Shown here piece by piece: positions 21,918-34,335 of a stretch of 64,000 nt of DNA (position 1 is the first letter of the stretch; every line of letters starts with the position of its first letter). A program made the translations under genes and the position numbers. The notes beneath the pieces were generated by a model. It searched no databases, was not told where the DNA came from, and saw only the letters and a list, made by a program, of their open reading frames with translations. The DNA comes from Lactarius indigo (taxonomy: Eukaryota; Basidiomycota; Agaricomycetes; Russulales; Russulaceae). The DNA lies in contig JAFKAC010000001.1 in the NCBI GenBank assembly GCA_025766275.1, positions 3,944,658 to 4,008,657 of the forward strand. Reading direction: 5' to 3'.

Positions 21918-22552
21918 GGGAGGCCGCTTGAGGCCACAGAAGGCGCTTTTGTAGCCTGAGGCTGTTTGTGTTGACACAGGCAGTGACCATGAGGCACTGG
22001 CATACGAATACGCCGACAGTCTCAGGCACCCAAATGTCAGTCTACTGTAAACAGCACAGCTATTTGGTGAGATGCGGTCCAAGCCTTGGGGCTCCCGTCT
22101 GCCACATAAATACTATTGCAATCATCACGATGCATTCAAGTTGAAATATGCAAAGTTACAAATAACATCGACCGTGACTATATTCGCTCTTTTATGGCCC
22201 TGGGGGGTTCTGCCCGTTTTGGGACCTTAATATCGTCCGAGTTAGCGAAGTCCATTTCATCACGGATGTTGTTTCACTAGTAGCCTCCAGTGAGGCCAAA
22301 GAAGAGAGATATCCAAGTCAATTCAACCAAGTTTCCGATATAGTGGGTTCCTAAATAGCTAAAGAAGTGTTGCCGTTCTGATGCGGAGTGAGAAACGAAC
22401 ATAAATAGAAGACAGCACAGTACTCTCTGCCGGACTGAATGCTTGGCAAGCCCTTGAAGCACCTATCATCTCGACGACCCTCAGGCTACTCTCGCGTCGC
22501 ACACACTACACCTGGTGCTACTGGTGGATCAGTCTCAGTAAAAGTGACACTG
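21918..22552. repeat. Spacer between F-BAR/RhoGAP copies A and B
   Basis: Part of the tandem duplication: stretches near 22260-22450 and 22550-22680 align by eye to 26195-26420 and 26475-26600 beside copy C (the sequence around CCTCCAGTGAGGCCAAAGAA is recognisable in both). No gene is supported in it. Confidence 0.5.
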
Positions 22553-22630
22553 GCAGGTGTTCCCAAAATACGAATGTCTCCATGAAAACCGTAGCGTCTA
22601 CAGAAATAAGATACAGAAAAAATGTACGTA

Positions 22631-25354
22631 TCAAGGAGAGAGAGGCCCCATCGCAGTTCGCAAGCTCGTAGCAGACGAGAGTGGAAAATCCGGCGTACTA
22701 GATAGCACGCTCTCGAATGGGTTTCGCGAGATCATCACCGCTTCTGGGTGTGGGGCTAGTCGCGACTGAAAAACTCGAGGCCACCGCTCGGTGACAGATG
22801 TAGGCGGAACAGAAACAACCTCCGCCGGAATGCTATTCGTCAATGTCCCCACCGCCTTGGTGCCTCCCGCCTCCTGCATGTCTTGCTCTTGCTTGGTCGT
22901 CTCCACTCCTTCCGCAAGTGTCTGTGACGATGGAAACCTGAGTATGGGGTTTAGTAAGGGTGGTGCGAGGCGACTCTCCATAGCAGCACCCGAAGGTAAT
23001 GAAGATTGGGTAGACGTGGGGATGCTATCAACAAGCCCTGGATTCGGACGATGTCGGGTAGTAGATCCCGTGGCTTGAACCTCAGCGAGCTGTGGCAACT
23101 CGGGGCTCAAAAACGAGCTGTAAGTGTACATAGACGTTGCCTCGGTCGTGTGGTGTGAGGGAAAATGTGGGGGCGGAGGAGGTCGCTCGTCGAATAGAGT
23201 ATGCACATTTTGAATGAGATCCTCCAAAACCAAACCCTCCGAGGGAATCAGTTGGAAATTTTACAAGAGGTCGATACGACGTGCCTTCACGTGAACACCG
23301 TCTACCAAGACCGTATTCCCACGAAGGACTGCATAACATAGATAACCAGCGAGCGCCTCCACGGTCGTTGCATTCGTATCTGAATGAGAGGAAACACGCA
23401 AGAGATGCTGCAAAAGAGCACATAGAGATGCCCTGTGAGTCGGATGTAGTTTGCGAATCTTCGATCGCAGCAGCGAGAAGTTGTTTTCGGTAAATCTGGC
23501 TATACACTACATCGAACTATGGACGAAAAGTGGGTTTTAAGACTGCTTACCTCTGTTCTGTTTATAGTTTCTATAATCTTGCAACGAGAGCACGAACAGT
23601 GGCTCTGGAAGATCCCATAGGTAGCACTAGAAGAAAACTTAAGGAATCGAAGCATTTGTAATCATTGCAACGACAAACCTTGAGAAGCCCCGCAACAGAA
23701 TAGATATTGTCTGTAGAGCTGAACGAAAATGGCCTTTCACTTTCGAACCTCCGCCGCAACTGAATGTGAATTCAGGTCGGCTAATAGCTTGGTCTTGGAG
23801 CAGATTCCACTGACCTCTAGTACTTCTGCATCGTTTATAGAACTCACCTGAGACAGTAAATATGAATGCAAAGATACACCTCGATCAGCTTACCGAATAT
23901 ATTCCCTTAGTATTCAGACCCCTCTTCTCAACCTCTTCGATGCACATTCTCATCACTTTTGGAACACCGTCTTCATTCGTGTCAACTTCCACCAGAGGGA
24001 CACCGAAAATCAGGTCTGAATAGGATTCCCCAGGACGATAGTTGTGATAGAGGGCCCGTGGGGGAATGGAAAAGGAAAGGGCGCGACGGAACGACCCTCT
24101 CAGATCAGACGTATCTGTTCTGGCCAAGGATTTCTCGACTTCTGCTCTAGTACCCATTGCCAGGTCGTCATGCTTTTTGAATGTCGTTCTGCATGTCGTG
24201 TTAAATCCTCAAAGGTTCCACGAAGGTTCAATAGTACTGACATCATACCGCCCATGTATTTGACAAGAACGTCCTTGATGGTTGGCGTGAAAGCGAGCTC
24301 CTCAAGACACTACCGTGACAGTGACAACGTTTGGTGAATTAATCAATATCGTAGCATAGAATGCCACTCACATCGTACCCATCTCCTAGGTTCTCAGCCC
24401 ACATGAGTCGTAAGGTGTTAAGGTAGCTAATGGCCCCCCTACAGTCATCGTCGGACACTGGTCAGAGGGCCAATTCAGTAAGCAAGTCGGAACCCATGAT
24501 ATTGACAATACCTTCTTCTGACATGGGAGGTTTTGGAGGCTCAGTATCACGCAGATCATCCCACCGACCACGAAATAGTGCCGAGATCTTGCCCCCAAAG
24601 CTTTTGTTCGGAGCGTCCTCAGGACGTTGCGACATGTAGGTAGAACGAGCATATTGCTGGGGGTGATATTTCTTCAAGTATACCTGCTGGAGCTTCGAGA
24701 TTTTGTTCTCTGCGTGATCAGCATACAAAGCGGCAGATCTCTTGAGATTTTCCTCAATCCGCTTTCTTGTCTCATCTCTCGATTCCTTCCGGATCACCGT
24801 ATTATTAGAACGTGGGTACCCGCCCAAATGGATGCTCCTGGCTCACCTTCAATATTGTGAGGGGTTTAATCACGTCGTGGTCCAAACTATCCACGAAAGC
24901 CTGCTGGGTGTCGGCTTCTGCAACGACTGTGGGCCCCAGGCCACAGTTTAGAGTGTGTGGACGCATACCTCTTTCTAGATTATCTCTCACTTTATCCCAT
25001 GCCACTTTCGTCGTGGTCGGTTGGGCGCGTGGGTCAAATGAGGCATCAACAGTTTTCGCTTTGCGATAAAGTTTCCGCAAAGAATCGATGCTCCAAGAGA
25101 AAGAAACTAGTCAAGATGGACGGAATGTTCGAGTATTTGGACGACAACTGACTAGGTCGCCTCAATGCGTCGCCTGAAGATTGAGTAGTTAGTGTAAAAT
25201 GTGAGACCCAAACAACATTGACAAACCTTTCCTTGAAGAAAGTCAGATAGCGATCTGCAATGATTTCGAGTTGTGTGTCGAATTGGGCGAGCAGGCTGTT
25301 GGAGTGGTTCTCTAAAAGCACTTTGGACCGAGGATCTAGGGATAGGAAAGACAT
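22631..25354 (-). CDS. F-BAR/RhoGAP protein, tandem copy B (Rgd1-like)
   Basis: Thirteen exons with all phases consistent: 25354-25227, 25173-25153, 25090-24969, 24917-24847, 24785-24512, 24457-24372, 24309-24249, 24141-23894, 23847-23815, 23759-23679, 23626-23551, 23499-23285 and 23236-22631, giving 673 residues. F-BAR spans about residues 10-255 (LLAQFDTQLEIIADRYL, RRIEATYIDSLRKLYRKAK, HDVIKPLTILK). RhoGAP spans about 300-475 (DLIFGVPLVEVDTNEDG, CIEEVEKRGLNTKGIYSVS, LPEPLFVLSLQDY). The usual arginine finger after GIY is Ser. The last intron has a GC donor (23284). Membrane-bending F-BAR plus RhoGAP is the Rgd1 layout, linked in yeasts to Rho-dependent cell-wall and actin control; the role here is inference. 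Confidence 0.85.
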
Positions 25355-26474
25355 GGGAGGTTGCCAGTGAGTGCAGAGGACGCTTTTGTAGGTTGCCCAT
25401 GTTGGAACAGGCAGCGACCATGATGTATATTTCCTCAGGCGTCCATATTTCGGACAACACTGGCACAGCTATTGGTACAGGAATCTCGGAAGGGATTCTG
25501 ATGATCATTGTGAATTCCGAGTCGTTAGGATCAGGTGATTTAATTTTAAGTTACAGAGCAGTGCGTGAACAGCATATCAAGCAGCATATGCTTGATAAGT
25601 TGATGGCTGCTTCATTCCGTGCCGCTATCAGGAGCGTCAAGTGAATAGGTACCTGCTTGCTTGGCCGAAGTGTTCACCATGGTGCGCGGACGGACAGTGT
25701 TGGCAGAGGTGGCTTGGTTGGTGGCGCCTGACGTAACCGGAACCGGCAATTGACCAATTCTCAATTCCAGTGCGTGACGCGATCAGGTCGCACTCAAAGT
25801 CAGCGGTGGATAATCGATAAACTGCCAGGCTCCTGGTACGCCATTGCTTCTTGAGCAAAGATTGCAATATCTATAACTCTTTAGAGTGTCGCCCAGGAAG
25901 AAAAAGAATCGCGTCTTCAAGCACATCTTGATATACAGTAGCTGATCCTCCGCAGCCTGATGATGGCCCTGATCGTATCTGGGTCATCGGCTTGGTCATC
26001 CGAGTCGGTGCCTCGAAGTACCTGAGGAGCCCATCTGCCACTGAATTATTGTCGCAGGTATGCTACACTTTACTATAAACATGTTAAATGTCAATGAAGA
26101 CGTCGACAGGGTTTCTTCTACTGTATGGGGTTCTCCCCATCGACAGCAGTTCTTGGGCCTTACCGGATGTCATCTGAATAATTGAACGTCCATTTCGTCA
26201 CAATTGTTGCTCCATTGAGGGCCTCCGATGAGGCTCAAAGAAGAGAGGTAACCGACATCAGTCAACCCAGGTTTCCGATACAGAAGAGTTCTAACTAAAG
26301 AAACGTTGCCGTTCTGATGGGGTGAGAAGCGGACATAAATAGAACAACAATACAGTGGTTCCGGTCGAACTGAACGCTTCGCAAGCCCTTGAAAACGCCT
26401 GACATCACGACCCAACTCTCACGTCGAGTGTCACTACTTCTGGTGTTACTGGTGGACCAGCCCCAATAAAGTGA
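25355..26474. repeat. Spacer between F-BAR/RhoGAP copies B and C
   Basis: About 1.1 kb upstream of copy B and downstream of copy C. Its right half is homologous to the A/B spacer; the left half (25500-26040) is specific to this place. No coding exon was recognised. Confidence 0.45.
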
Positions 26475-26550
26475 TAGGTGTTTCCAAAATACGAATATCC
26501 GCATGAAACTGTAGCGTCCACAAATACAAGATACATAAAAAATGTACACA

Positions 26551-29252
26551 TCAAGGGGATAAAGGCCCCGTTGTTCGCAAGCTTGTAGCAGACGAGAGCG
26601 GAAGATCCGAGGTACTATATAGTGCGCTCTCGGGTGGGCTTTGCGGGATGGTCAGTGGTTCCGGGTGTTGGAATAGTCGCGCCTGACGTAACAGCCACTC
26701 ATCGACATATGCAGACGGAACGGAAATAACCCCCTGTGGAGTATTAGTCGGCAACGCCTCCATCGTCTCGGCGCCTCTCGCCTGGGGTACGACCTGCTCT
26801 TGCGTGGTCGTCGCCACTCCTTCCGTAAGAGTCTGTAAGGGTGTGAGGCGACCCATAGCAGCATCGGAAGGTAATGGTGAAAGAGAGGATTGAGTAGACG
26901 TGGGAACGCCGCCAACAAGCCCCAGACGATGTAGGGTAGAAGAGCCCATGGCTTGAACCTCAGTGGATTGTGGCAACTCGGGACCCGAAATCGACGAGCT
27001 GTATGCACACGCGGATGTTACCTCCGCCACACCGGATGAGGGAATGAAGGAGTGCGGAGAAGGCTGCTCGTCCGAGTCAAATAGAATGTCAACATTTCGA
27101 ATGAGATCCTCCAAAACCAGGCCCTCCAAGGGAATCAGTTGGAATAAAGTACAGCGAGTCGATGCAACTTGCCTTTAAGTGAACACCATCTTGCAAGACT
27201 GTACTCCCACGGAGGACAGCAGAGCGGAGATTACCAGCGAGCGCCTCCACAGTCGTTACGTTCTTATCTGAATGCGAGGAAATACGCCAGAGATGCTGCA
27301 AAAGAGCTTGAAGAGATGCCCTGTGGACCGGATGTAGTTCACAGATCTTCGATCGCAACAGCCAGAAACCGTTTTCGGTGTATCTGTTGGCTATATACGA
27401 CATCAAATTATGAAATATGTGGGTGTCTTAAGACCGCTGACCTCTGTAGTTTCTATAATCCTGCAAAGAGAGAGTAAAGAGTGGCTCTGGAAGATCTAAG
27501 AGGTAGAGCTAGACATTGGACCCGAAATGAGTTTAAGGAATTGCAGCATTTGCAATAGTCTCAATGACGAACCTCGAGAAGCGCCGCAACGGAATGGATA
27601 TCGTCTGCAGAGCTGAACGAAAATGGCCTTTCACTTTCGAACCTCCGCCGCAACTGAATGTGAACCCACGTCAGCTAGTAGCCTGGTCATTGGGGTAGGT
27701 CCCACTGGCCTCTAGTACTTCTGCGTCGTTTACAGAACGCACCTGCAATAGTGAACATGAATTCAAACATTTGCTTCAAACAGCTTACCGAATATATGTC
27801 CTTAGTATTCAGACCCCTCTTCTCGACTTCTTCGATGCACATTTTCATCACTTTCGGAACACCGTCTTCATTCGTCTCAACTTCCACCAGGGGGACACCG
27901 AAAATCAAGTCTGAATATGCGCCGAGGTGATAGTTGCGATAGAGAGTCGGTGGAGGAATAGAACCGGAAAGTTCGCGACGGAAAAACGTTCTCAGGTCAG
28001 ACGTATCTGTTCCGGCCAAGGCTTTCTCTACTTTTGCCCTAGTGTTTATTGCCAGTTCCCCATACGTTTTGCATGTTGTTCTGCACGCCTTATCAAATTG
28101 ACGAAGGATCTACGAAGGCAAGAGCACTGACATCATACCGTCCATATATTTGACAAGAACGTTCTTGACTGTTGGAGTGAAAACGAGTTCTTCAAGGCAC
28201 TGCAGGAAAAGGGAACGTTTGGTATGACCAATCGGTGCTTTAGGATAAAATATCACTCACATCATATCCGTCCCCTAGAGTCTCGGCCCTTATGACTCGC
28301 AAGGTGTTGAGGTGGCCAGCTGCCTCCCTACAGTCATCGTCGGACACTGGTTCAGAAGACTAGTTTAGTGAACCGAGTCGGAACCCAGGATATCGGCGAT
28401 ACTAGTACCTTCCCTTGACATGGGAGGCCTGGCAGGCTCAGGTTCCGACAAATCTTCCCGCCGACTGTGACCACGGAATCGGGCCAACCATTTGTTTGGA
28501 ATGTTCTGAGGGCGTTGCAAAACCTCGATAGAGTCAGCAGATTGCTGAGGGTAATATTTCTTCAAGTAAGCCTGCTGGAGCTTTGTGATTCTTTTCTCTG
28601 CATATTCAGCATACCTCGCGGCGGATCCCTTGAGATCTTCCTCAATCCGCTTTCTTGTCTTATCTTTAGATCCCTTCCGAATTGCCCTATATCAGAAGAG
28701 GGACGACCACCCGCATGCGATCTTCCTGGCTTACTTTCAGCGCTGCAAGTGGTTTAATGACGTCGTTATCCAAAATATCCACGAAACCCTGCTGGGTTCT
28801 AGCCTCTGCAATGGCTGTGAGCTCTCTCCAGGCCACATTTCAGAATGTGAAGACCCGTACCTCTTTCTAGATTGTCTCTCACTTTATCCCATGCTGCACT
28901 CGTTGTAGTTGGTTCGGCAAGTGGGTCAAATGAGGCATCAACAGTTCTTGCCTTGTGATGGAGTCCCCGTAAAGAGTCGACACTTCAAGAGAAAGAAATC
29001 AGTCAACATAAGCGGCATGTTCGATTTTTCGGACGACAGCTGACTAGATTGCCTCAATGTCTCGCCTGAAGATCGAACGGTTAGTGTAGAATCTAAAACT
29101 TGAACAACTTTGACAGACCGTTCTTGGAAGAAAGCTAAATAGCGATCTGCGATGATTTGGAGCTGTGTATCAAACCGAGCGAGCAGACTGTTGGAATGCT
29201 TCTCTAAACGCACTCTAGGCTGGGGCTCTACGGATAGAAAAGACCGCAACAT
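26551..29252 (-). CDS. F-BAR/RhoGAP protein, tandem copy C (Rgd1-like)
   Basis: Starts at ATG 29252 (MLRSFLSVEPQPRV) and ends at 26551, with the same exon order as copy B and no stop in the exons traced. It reads VDSLRGLHHKARTVDASF, DNDVIKPLAALK and KALAGTDTSDLRTFFRREL, then RhoGAP (AYSDLIFGVPLVEVETNE, LNTKDIYSVS, YLLDLPEPLFTLSLQDY). The acceptor before the RhoGAP exon has lost its usual CAG and must shift three bases to CAAAAG, costing one residue. GC donors occur at the intron after the VRSVNDAEVLE mini-exon and at the last intron. Ser replaces the arginine finger. The sequence upstream of this copy (29.3-30.95 kb) is unrelated to the other inter-copy spacers. Confidence 0.72.
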
Positions 29253-30945
29253 GGGAGGTTAACAGAGGGGGCAGAGGGCACTTTTGAAGGCTACTCAGGC
29301 TGGAACAGGCAGCGACCATGTGGCATATTTTCTCAGACCTCCAAATGTCACTGGCAGGTTGACTAAAACAGCAAAACAACACAGCCTTTGGTGGGACACG
29401 CGTTCAGCCTTCAGAACCCTGAGAGGTATCAAGACAAGACAAAAGTGGGGGGAATTGAGGCGGGCACTTGCCAGTGTTCTTCTGTTACTAGTACCCATTG
29501 CCACACAGCGGAGTCGTAGCACACGACACGTGGTCGTGTTTGTTAGCGTCCAAATACTGTCTAGCGCTGAGATCATCATGTGCTAAAACTCCAAACTTCA
29601 GCGACCCCACACATAGTACTGTACCACTCTCATCTACTTGAAGTCGTGGGTAGAGAAAACTTAGAAAAGAGACCGCGTAAAACGCCTCAGCGCTCAGCGG
29701 CTCCACTTGCAGTTTTATATCTGGCCCCCTCACGTATTGAAGGAATTCGGCCGTGGACGCGCACGGTCAATGCTGTCACGCCTCGGAATGCTTGGGCTTT
29801 CATTTTCCAAGTCCGTGGCCCCATCTCCATGCGCAAGAGTCTAGAAATAGGGACTTTGGGGCTATTGAGTGGCAAGATTGAAGCTCCAGGTTCGTTCGTG
29901 CCCACGGGCGTCTGGCCGCGTGTGCCCTTCCAACGTGTGGTCGCACTCGCCGCACTCTGCTTCGGACGCGGAGGCAGTGACGGGTGGCGCAGAGATGTAT
30001 GGCGCACCTGAGGCGCCGCCCGTGCTCGACGTGCTCCGGCGGACGCCGTACCCCGCTCTTCCACCTGAGCGCGCATGAGCACGCGTGGATGGCCGCGTGC
30101 GTGCCGTTATAATCAAACTTACACCGGTGCCCCGACGACCTCCTGCCGGCGGTTTTCAAAACGCCGTTCCATATGTCAAGGAGCTCAGTGGGCAATCGTT
30201 TCAAGTACGCCTCTCAGTTCGGATCCAGGTGGGGTTAGTGGAAGGTGTCAGGTGTCCGGCCCGGGGGCGTGCAACGTTCGCAATTGACGGAGGTGCTGGG
30301 GTAAAAGCACCGGCGCCGTCTTCCCAGTGTTGAGCGCGCACATCTCTCTGAATAACTGGGGTGACTGTTGTGCATCCAGATACCACATTTTCGTCAGCTG
30401 AAATGATACGCAGCAGCATAAACCCAATAAAAACATACGAAACAGTACAAGATAAGATGGAGTGCTCGCCTATCTGTAATCGTTTCCGCTCTTATTTTTC
30501 TCAGTGACCTGTGATTGGTTTTGTATGTTCGACATTGTGATGTCCGCCGTGTAGTGTAGGCCTTAGTCCGAGCACAAAATACAAAGTAGGGCTGAAAGCG
30601 CTTGGTAGGTTGATTCGTCATGATATATCGTTAGGATAAGGGCCCCGAGGCTTACGAGAGGCTTGGTTGAGGATGGTGCGAGTACTAATGCTTTGGTATG
30701 TTACAGAGTCAGAAAGCCGTTAGTTGCGCACAAACTAAACGCATACAGCCCTGGCATGATGATACGCGAGAGGGATGCTCTACGCGCTGTTTACGCGTTG
30801 TTTGCCTATTTCGCACGCTCGACTGCAGTACTCCAGCCAGACCGAATGTATGGCGGCTCCTCGAAACACGTAACGCCACATCCCGACACTCGCGTCTCGA
30901 GTCGCGCATACATCTGGGACCGCCGGTGGACCGGCCGTCGTAATG
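29253..30945. other. Unrelated insert upstream of copy C, possible gene remnant
   Basis: This segment is not shared with the other spacers. On the minus strand 29733-29488 reads GPDIKLQVEPLSAEAFYAVS and 30204-29800 is open in two frames, arginine- and cysteine-rich. I could not join these into exons or recognise a domain. It may be a gene remnant carried in between duplicated copies, or non-coding GC-rich DNA. Confidence 0.3.
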
Positions 30946-31029
30946 TAGCACGTATTTCCAAAAATACGAAAGTACACGTGAAACCCACGACACCCAGAAA
31001 AACAAGACACGGAAGGAGGTGTGTACATA

Positions 31030-33748
31030 TTACGGGGAGGATAGCCCAATTCCAGTTCGCAAGCTCGTAGCAGAGGAGAGCGGAAGTTCAGAGGTGCTCG
31101 ATAGGACGCTCTCAGGTGGGCTTTGCGGGATCGTCGGCGGTTCCGGGTGTGGGAGTGACAATTGCGACTGACGTAACCGCCACTCAGCGACAGATGTTAG
31201 CGGAACGGACATAACCTCCGACGGAGTACTGTCTGGCGATGTCTTCACCGCCTTGGCGCCTCCTGCCTCGGGTACGATCTGCTCTTGCGTATTCGTCTCC
31301 ACGCCTTCCGTAAGCGTCTGTGATGACGGCAGTCCCAGAAGAGGACTTAGCAAACCGGTCGGCGAGGGTGTGAGGGTGAAGCGACTCTCCGTAGCAACGA
31401 CCGAAGGTGATGAGGAGAAAGAGGAAGAGGATCGATGTCGGGTAGAAGAGCCCATGACCTCAGCAGGCTGGGGCCACTCGGGACTCAAAAACAACGAGCC
31501 GTTGGTGTGGGTAGATGTCGTCTCTGCCACATCAGGTGAGGGGAGAGGTGGAGACTGAAAGAGTCGCTCATCAAATAGGATATGCGCATTTTGAATGAGA
31601 TCCTCCAAAACTAGGGTCTCTGAGTGAATCAGTTGGGGGGAGTTACGAGAACCAGTCGCGACGTGCCTTCACGCGAACGCCGTCCTGTATGACTTGATCA
31701 CCACGAAGGACACCATAGCGGAACCGTGCGGCGAGCACCTCCGCTGTCATTGCGTTCTTGTCTGAATGAGTGGAAACGCGCAAGAGATGCCGTAAAAGAG
31801 TTCCTAGAGATGCCCTGTGAACTGGATGTAGTTCGCGGATCTTCGACCGCCACAAGGAGAAATCATTTTCAATATATCTGTCTATACATGGCATTAGGAT
31901 GTAGATGTAAATGAAACGTACATTAAGACCACTTACTTCTATTCTGTTTGTAGTTTCTATAATCTTTCAAAGAGAGCGCGAACAGTGGCTCTGGAAGATC
32001 CCAGAGGTAGCGCTAGAAGCGAACCTAAGATTTTGACGCGTCTGCAAGGCTGCAAGGGATTACCTTGAGAAGCATTGCAACAGAGTGAATGTTGTCCGTA
32101 GAGCTGAATGAAAATGTCTTTCACGTTCGAACTTGTCCCGCAACTGAATGCGAATTCATGTCAGCTAGTAGGCTGGGCATTGTGGCGGATTCCACTGGCC
32201 TGTAGCACTTCTTCGTCAAGCGATTGGTGCGTCTGCGACACTAAAAATGAAACCGAAGACACGGCGTGATCAACTAACTCACCGAATATATTTCGTTAGT
32301 ATCCATGCCCCTCTTCTCGACCTCTTCGATGCACATTTTCATCACTTTGGGGACATCGTCTTCATTCGTCTCAACGTCAACCAGCGGGACACCGAAAATC
32401 AAGTCCGAGTATGCTCCGTGACGGTAGTTGCGGTAGAGAGTCGGTAGGGGAATAGCGAAGGAAAGGGTGCGACGGAAAGACGCTCTCAGATCAGACGTAT
32501 CTGCTCCAGCCACGGCTTTTTTCGACGCGTGTCTTAGTACTCGTTACCAGTTTGTCGTGTTTTACGCATGCTGTGCTGGGTGCCTTGTCAGTGGATTATT
32601 GAATATTTAACGAAGGCTGAACAGTACCCACATCATACCGTCCACATATTTGACAAGGACCATCCTTGACAGTCGGCGCGAAGACGAGTTCTTCAAGGCA
32701 CTGCAATGGCAGCGTTTGATGTAGCATCGATCTCGTAGCATAGAATATCACCCACATCATATCCTTCCCCCCAAATGCTCGGCCCTAGTCGATCGCAATG
32801 TGTTGAGTCGGCCACGGCCACCTACAGTCATTATCGGACACTGATTCATAACCAGAGGGCCAATTCAGCGAACAAGTCAGGGTCAATGGGTGATGTCGGG
32901 GATACCTTCTTCAGACTTGACGGCTTGGCTGGCTCAGGTTCCAGAGAATCTTCCCGCCGGTTGCGTAATAAGGTAGCGAGCTTGCCTCCAAACCTTTTGT
33001 TTGGAACACTCTGAGGGCGTTTGCGAAACCTCGGGAGAGGTAGCATATTGCTGTGGGTAATATTTCTTCAAGTATGCCTGCTGAAGCTTCGAGACTTTGT
33101 TCTCTGCATGATCGGCATAGTTCTTGGCGGATCTCTTTAGGTCTTCCTCAATCCGATTTCTTGTACGGTCTTTCGATTCCTTCCGATCGCCCCATTATTA
33201 GAACAGGGACGCCCTCCTGGCGATGTATCCTGACTCACCTTCAACGTTGTGAGGGGTTTGATGACGTCGTTATCCAAGATATCCACGAAAGACTGCTGGG
33301 TGTTGGCCTCTGCAACCGCTGTGGGCTCTAGGCTAAAATTCAGAATGTGTTAGACGCGTACCTTCGTCTAGATTGTCTCTGATTGTTTCCCACGCTGCTC
33401 TCGTCGTAGTTGGTTCGGCACGCGGTCAAATGAGGCATCAGTGGTTTTTGCCTTGCGATGGAGCTTCCGTAAAGACTCGATGCTTCAAGAGAAAAGGAAT
33501 CAGCCAAGAAACATAGGCAAGTTCGATTTCTCGGACGATAACTGACTAGGTTGCTCAATGCTTCGCCTGACGACCGAACGGTTACCGTAAAATGTAAAGC
33601 CTCGAACAATACCGACGGACCTTTCTAGGAAGAAAGCCAAATAACGATTTGCGATAATTTGGAGTTGCGTATCGAATTGGGCGAGCAGGCTGTTGGAGTG
33701 ACTCTCTAAAACCACTCTAGGCTGAGGCTCTACGGACATGAAAGACAT
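31030..33748 (-). pseudogene. F-BAR/RhoGAP tandem copy D, decayed
   Basis: The copy keeps the whole exon order from ATG 33748 (MSFMSVEPQPRV) to the stop at 31030 but has several independent lesions. Exon 2 is 20 nt instead of 21. Exon 5 has an extra base before the RPQSVPNKRF block. Exon 6 has net loss of a base and meets TAG. The acceptor before the RhoGAP exon is lost. Exon 10 (LRDKFERERHF) has lost a base. The RhoGAP exon and the Ser/Pro-rich C-terminal exon are still open, so decay looks recent. Ser again occupies the arginine-finger site (NEIYS). Confidence 0.82.
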
Positions 33749-34335
33749 GGAGAGGCAGCGGGAGGGTGGCAGAGGGCGCTCTTGTAGGCTGCGCGTGTCG
33801 AAAGGTGCTAACTTGAGCAGAAGCCGACAATGAGAATTTTCTCAGGCTTGCAAACATAGCTATTGGTAAGATGCATGTTGCCATCAGAACACTGCACACT
33901 TTTGACCTCAGGTGAGTCAGGTACTACTCTCGACTTGAAGGCGAAGGCGGTGAGGAGAGACATCAGACCAGGAACAACGCTATCTCAGTGACCACCCGCA
34001 TGGCTGCCACGGGTGTCAGGTAGACACAACTTTACTGTAAGCAAACCGGTGAGGCAGCTTTACTAAGTCACACGGCAAGCTTCTCTGCACGAATACGGCA
34101 AATACAAAGTTTGTACATTCTTTCCCTTCTTTCCTCTATTTTGTCACACGGGTGCACGGGTAGCAAGCCCCCGAAAATATCCAAGACGATCAGCTCACGC
34201 GCGCACCATTCCCATCTCCCATCCAGCAGCTGCAATACAGTACGTACAGATGCAATCAATACACGGTCCAGAATATGAGTTGTCCAATTTGTCGCACATG
34301 CAGATCCCCTCGAGGTTGAATGCTTATTTCTATGC
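33749..34335. other. Intergenic, no gene seen
   Basis: Upstream flank of copy D and 3' flank of the hexokinase. Short ORFs only, without coding character. Confidence 0.5.

Noticed and set aside
24141..24249. Frameshift in the F-BAR/RhoGAP copies before the RhoGAP domain
   Set aside because: At first the F-BAR and RhoGAP frames disagreed in A, B and C. An intron from GGTATG (24248 in B) to GAGCAG (24142 in B) restores the frame in A and B, and a three-base-shifted acceptor does so in C, so no lesion is needed.
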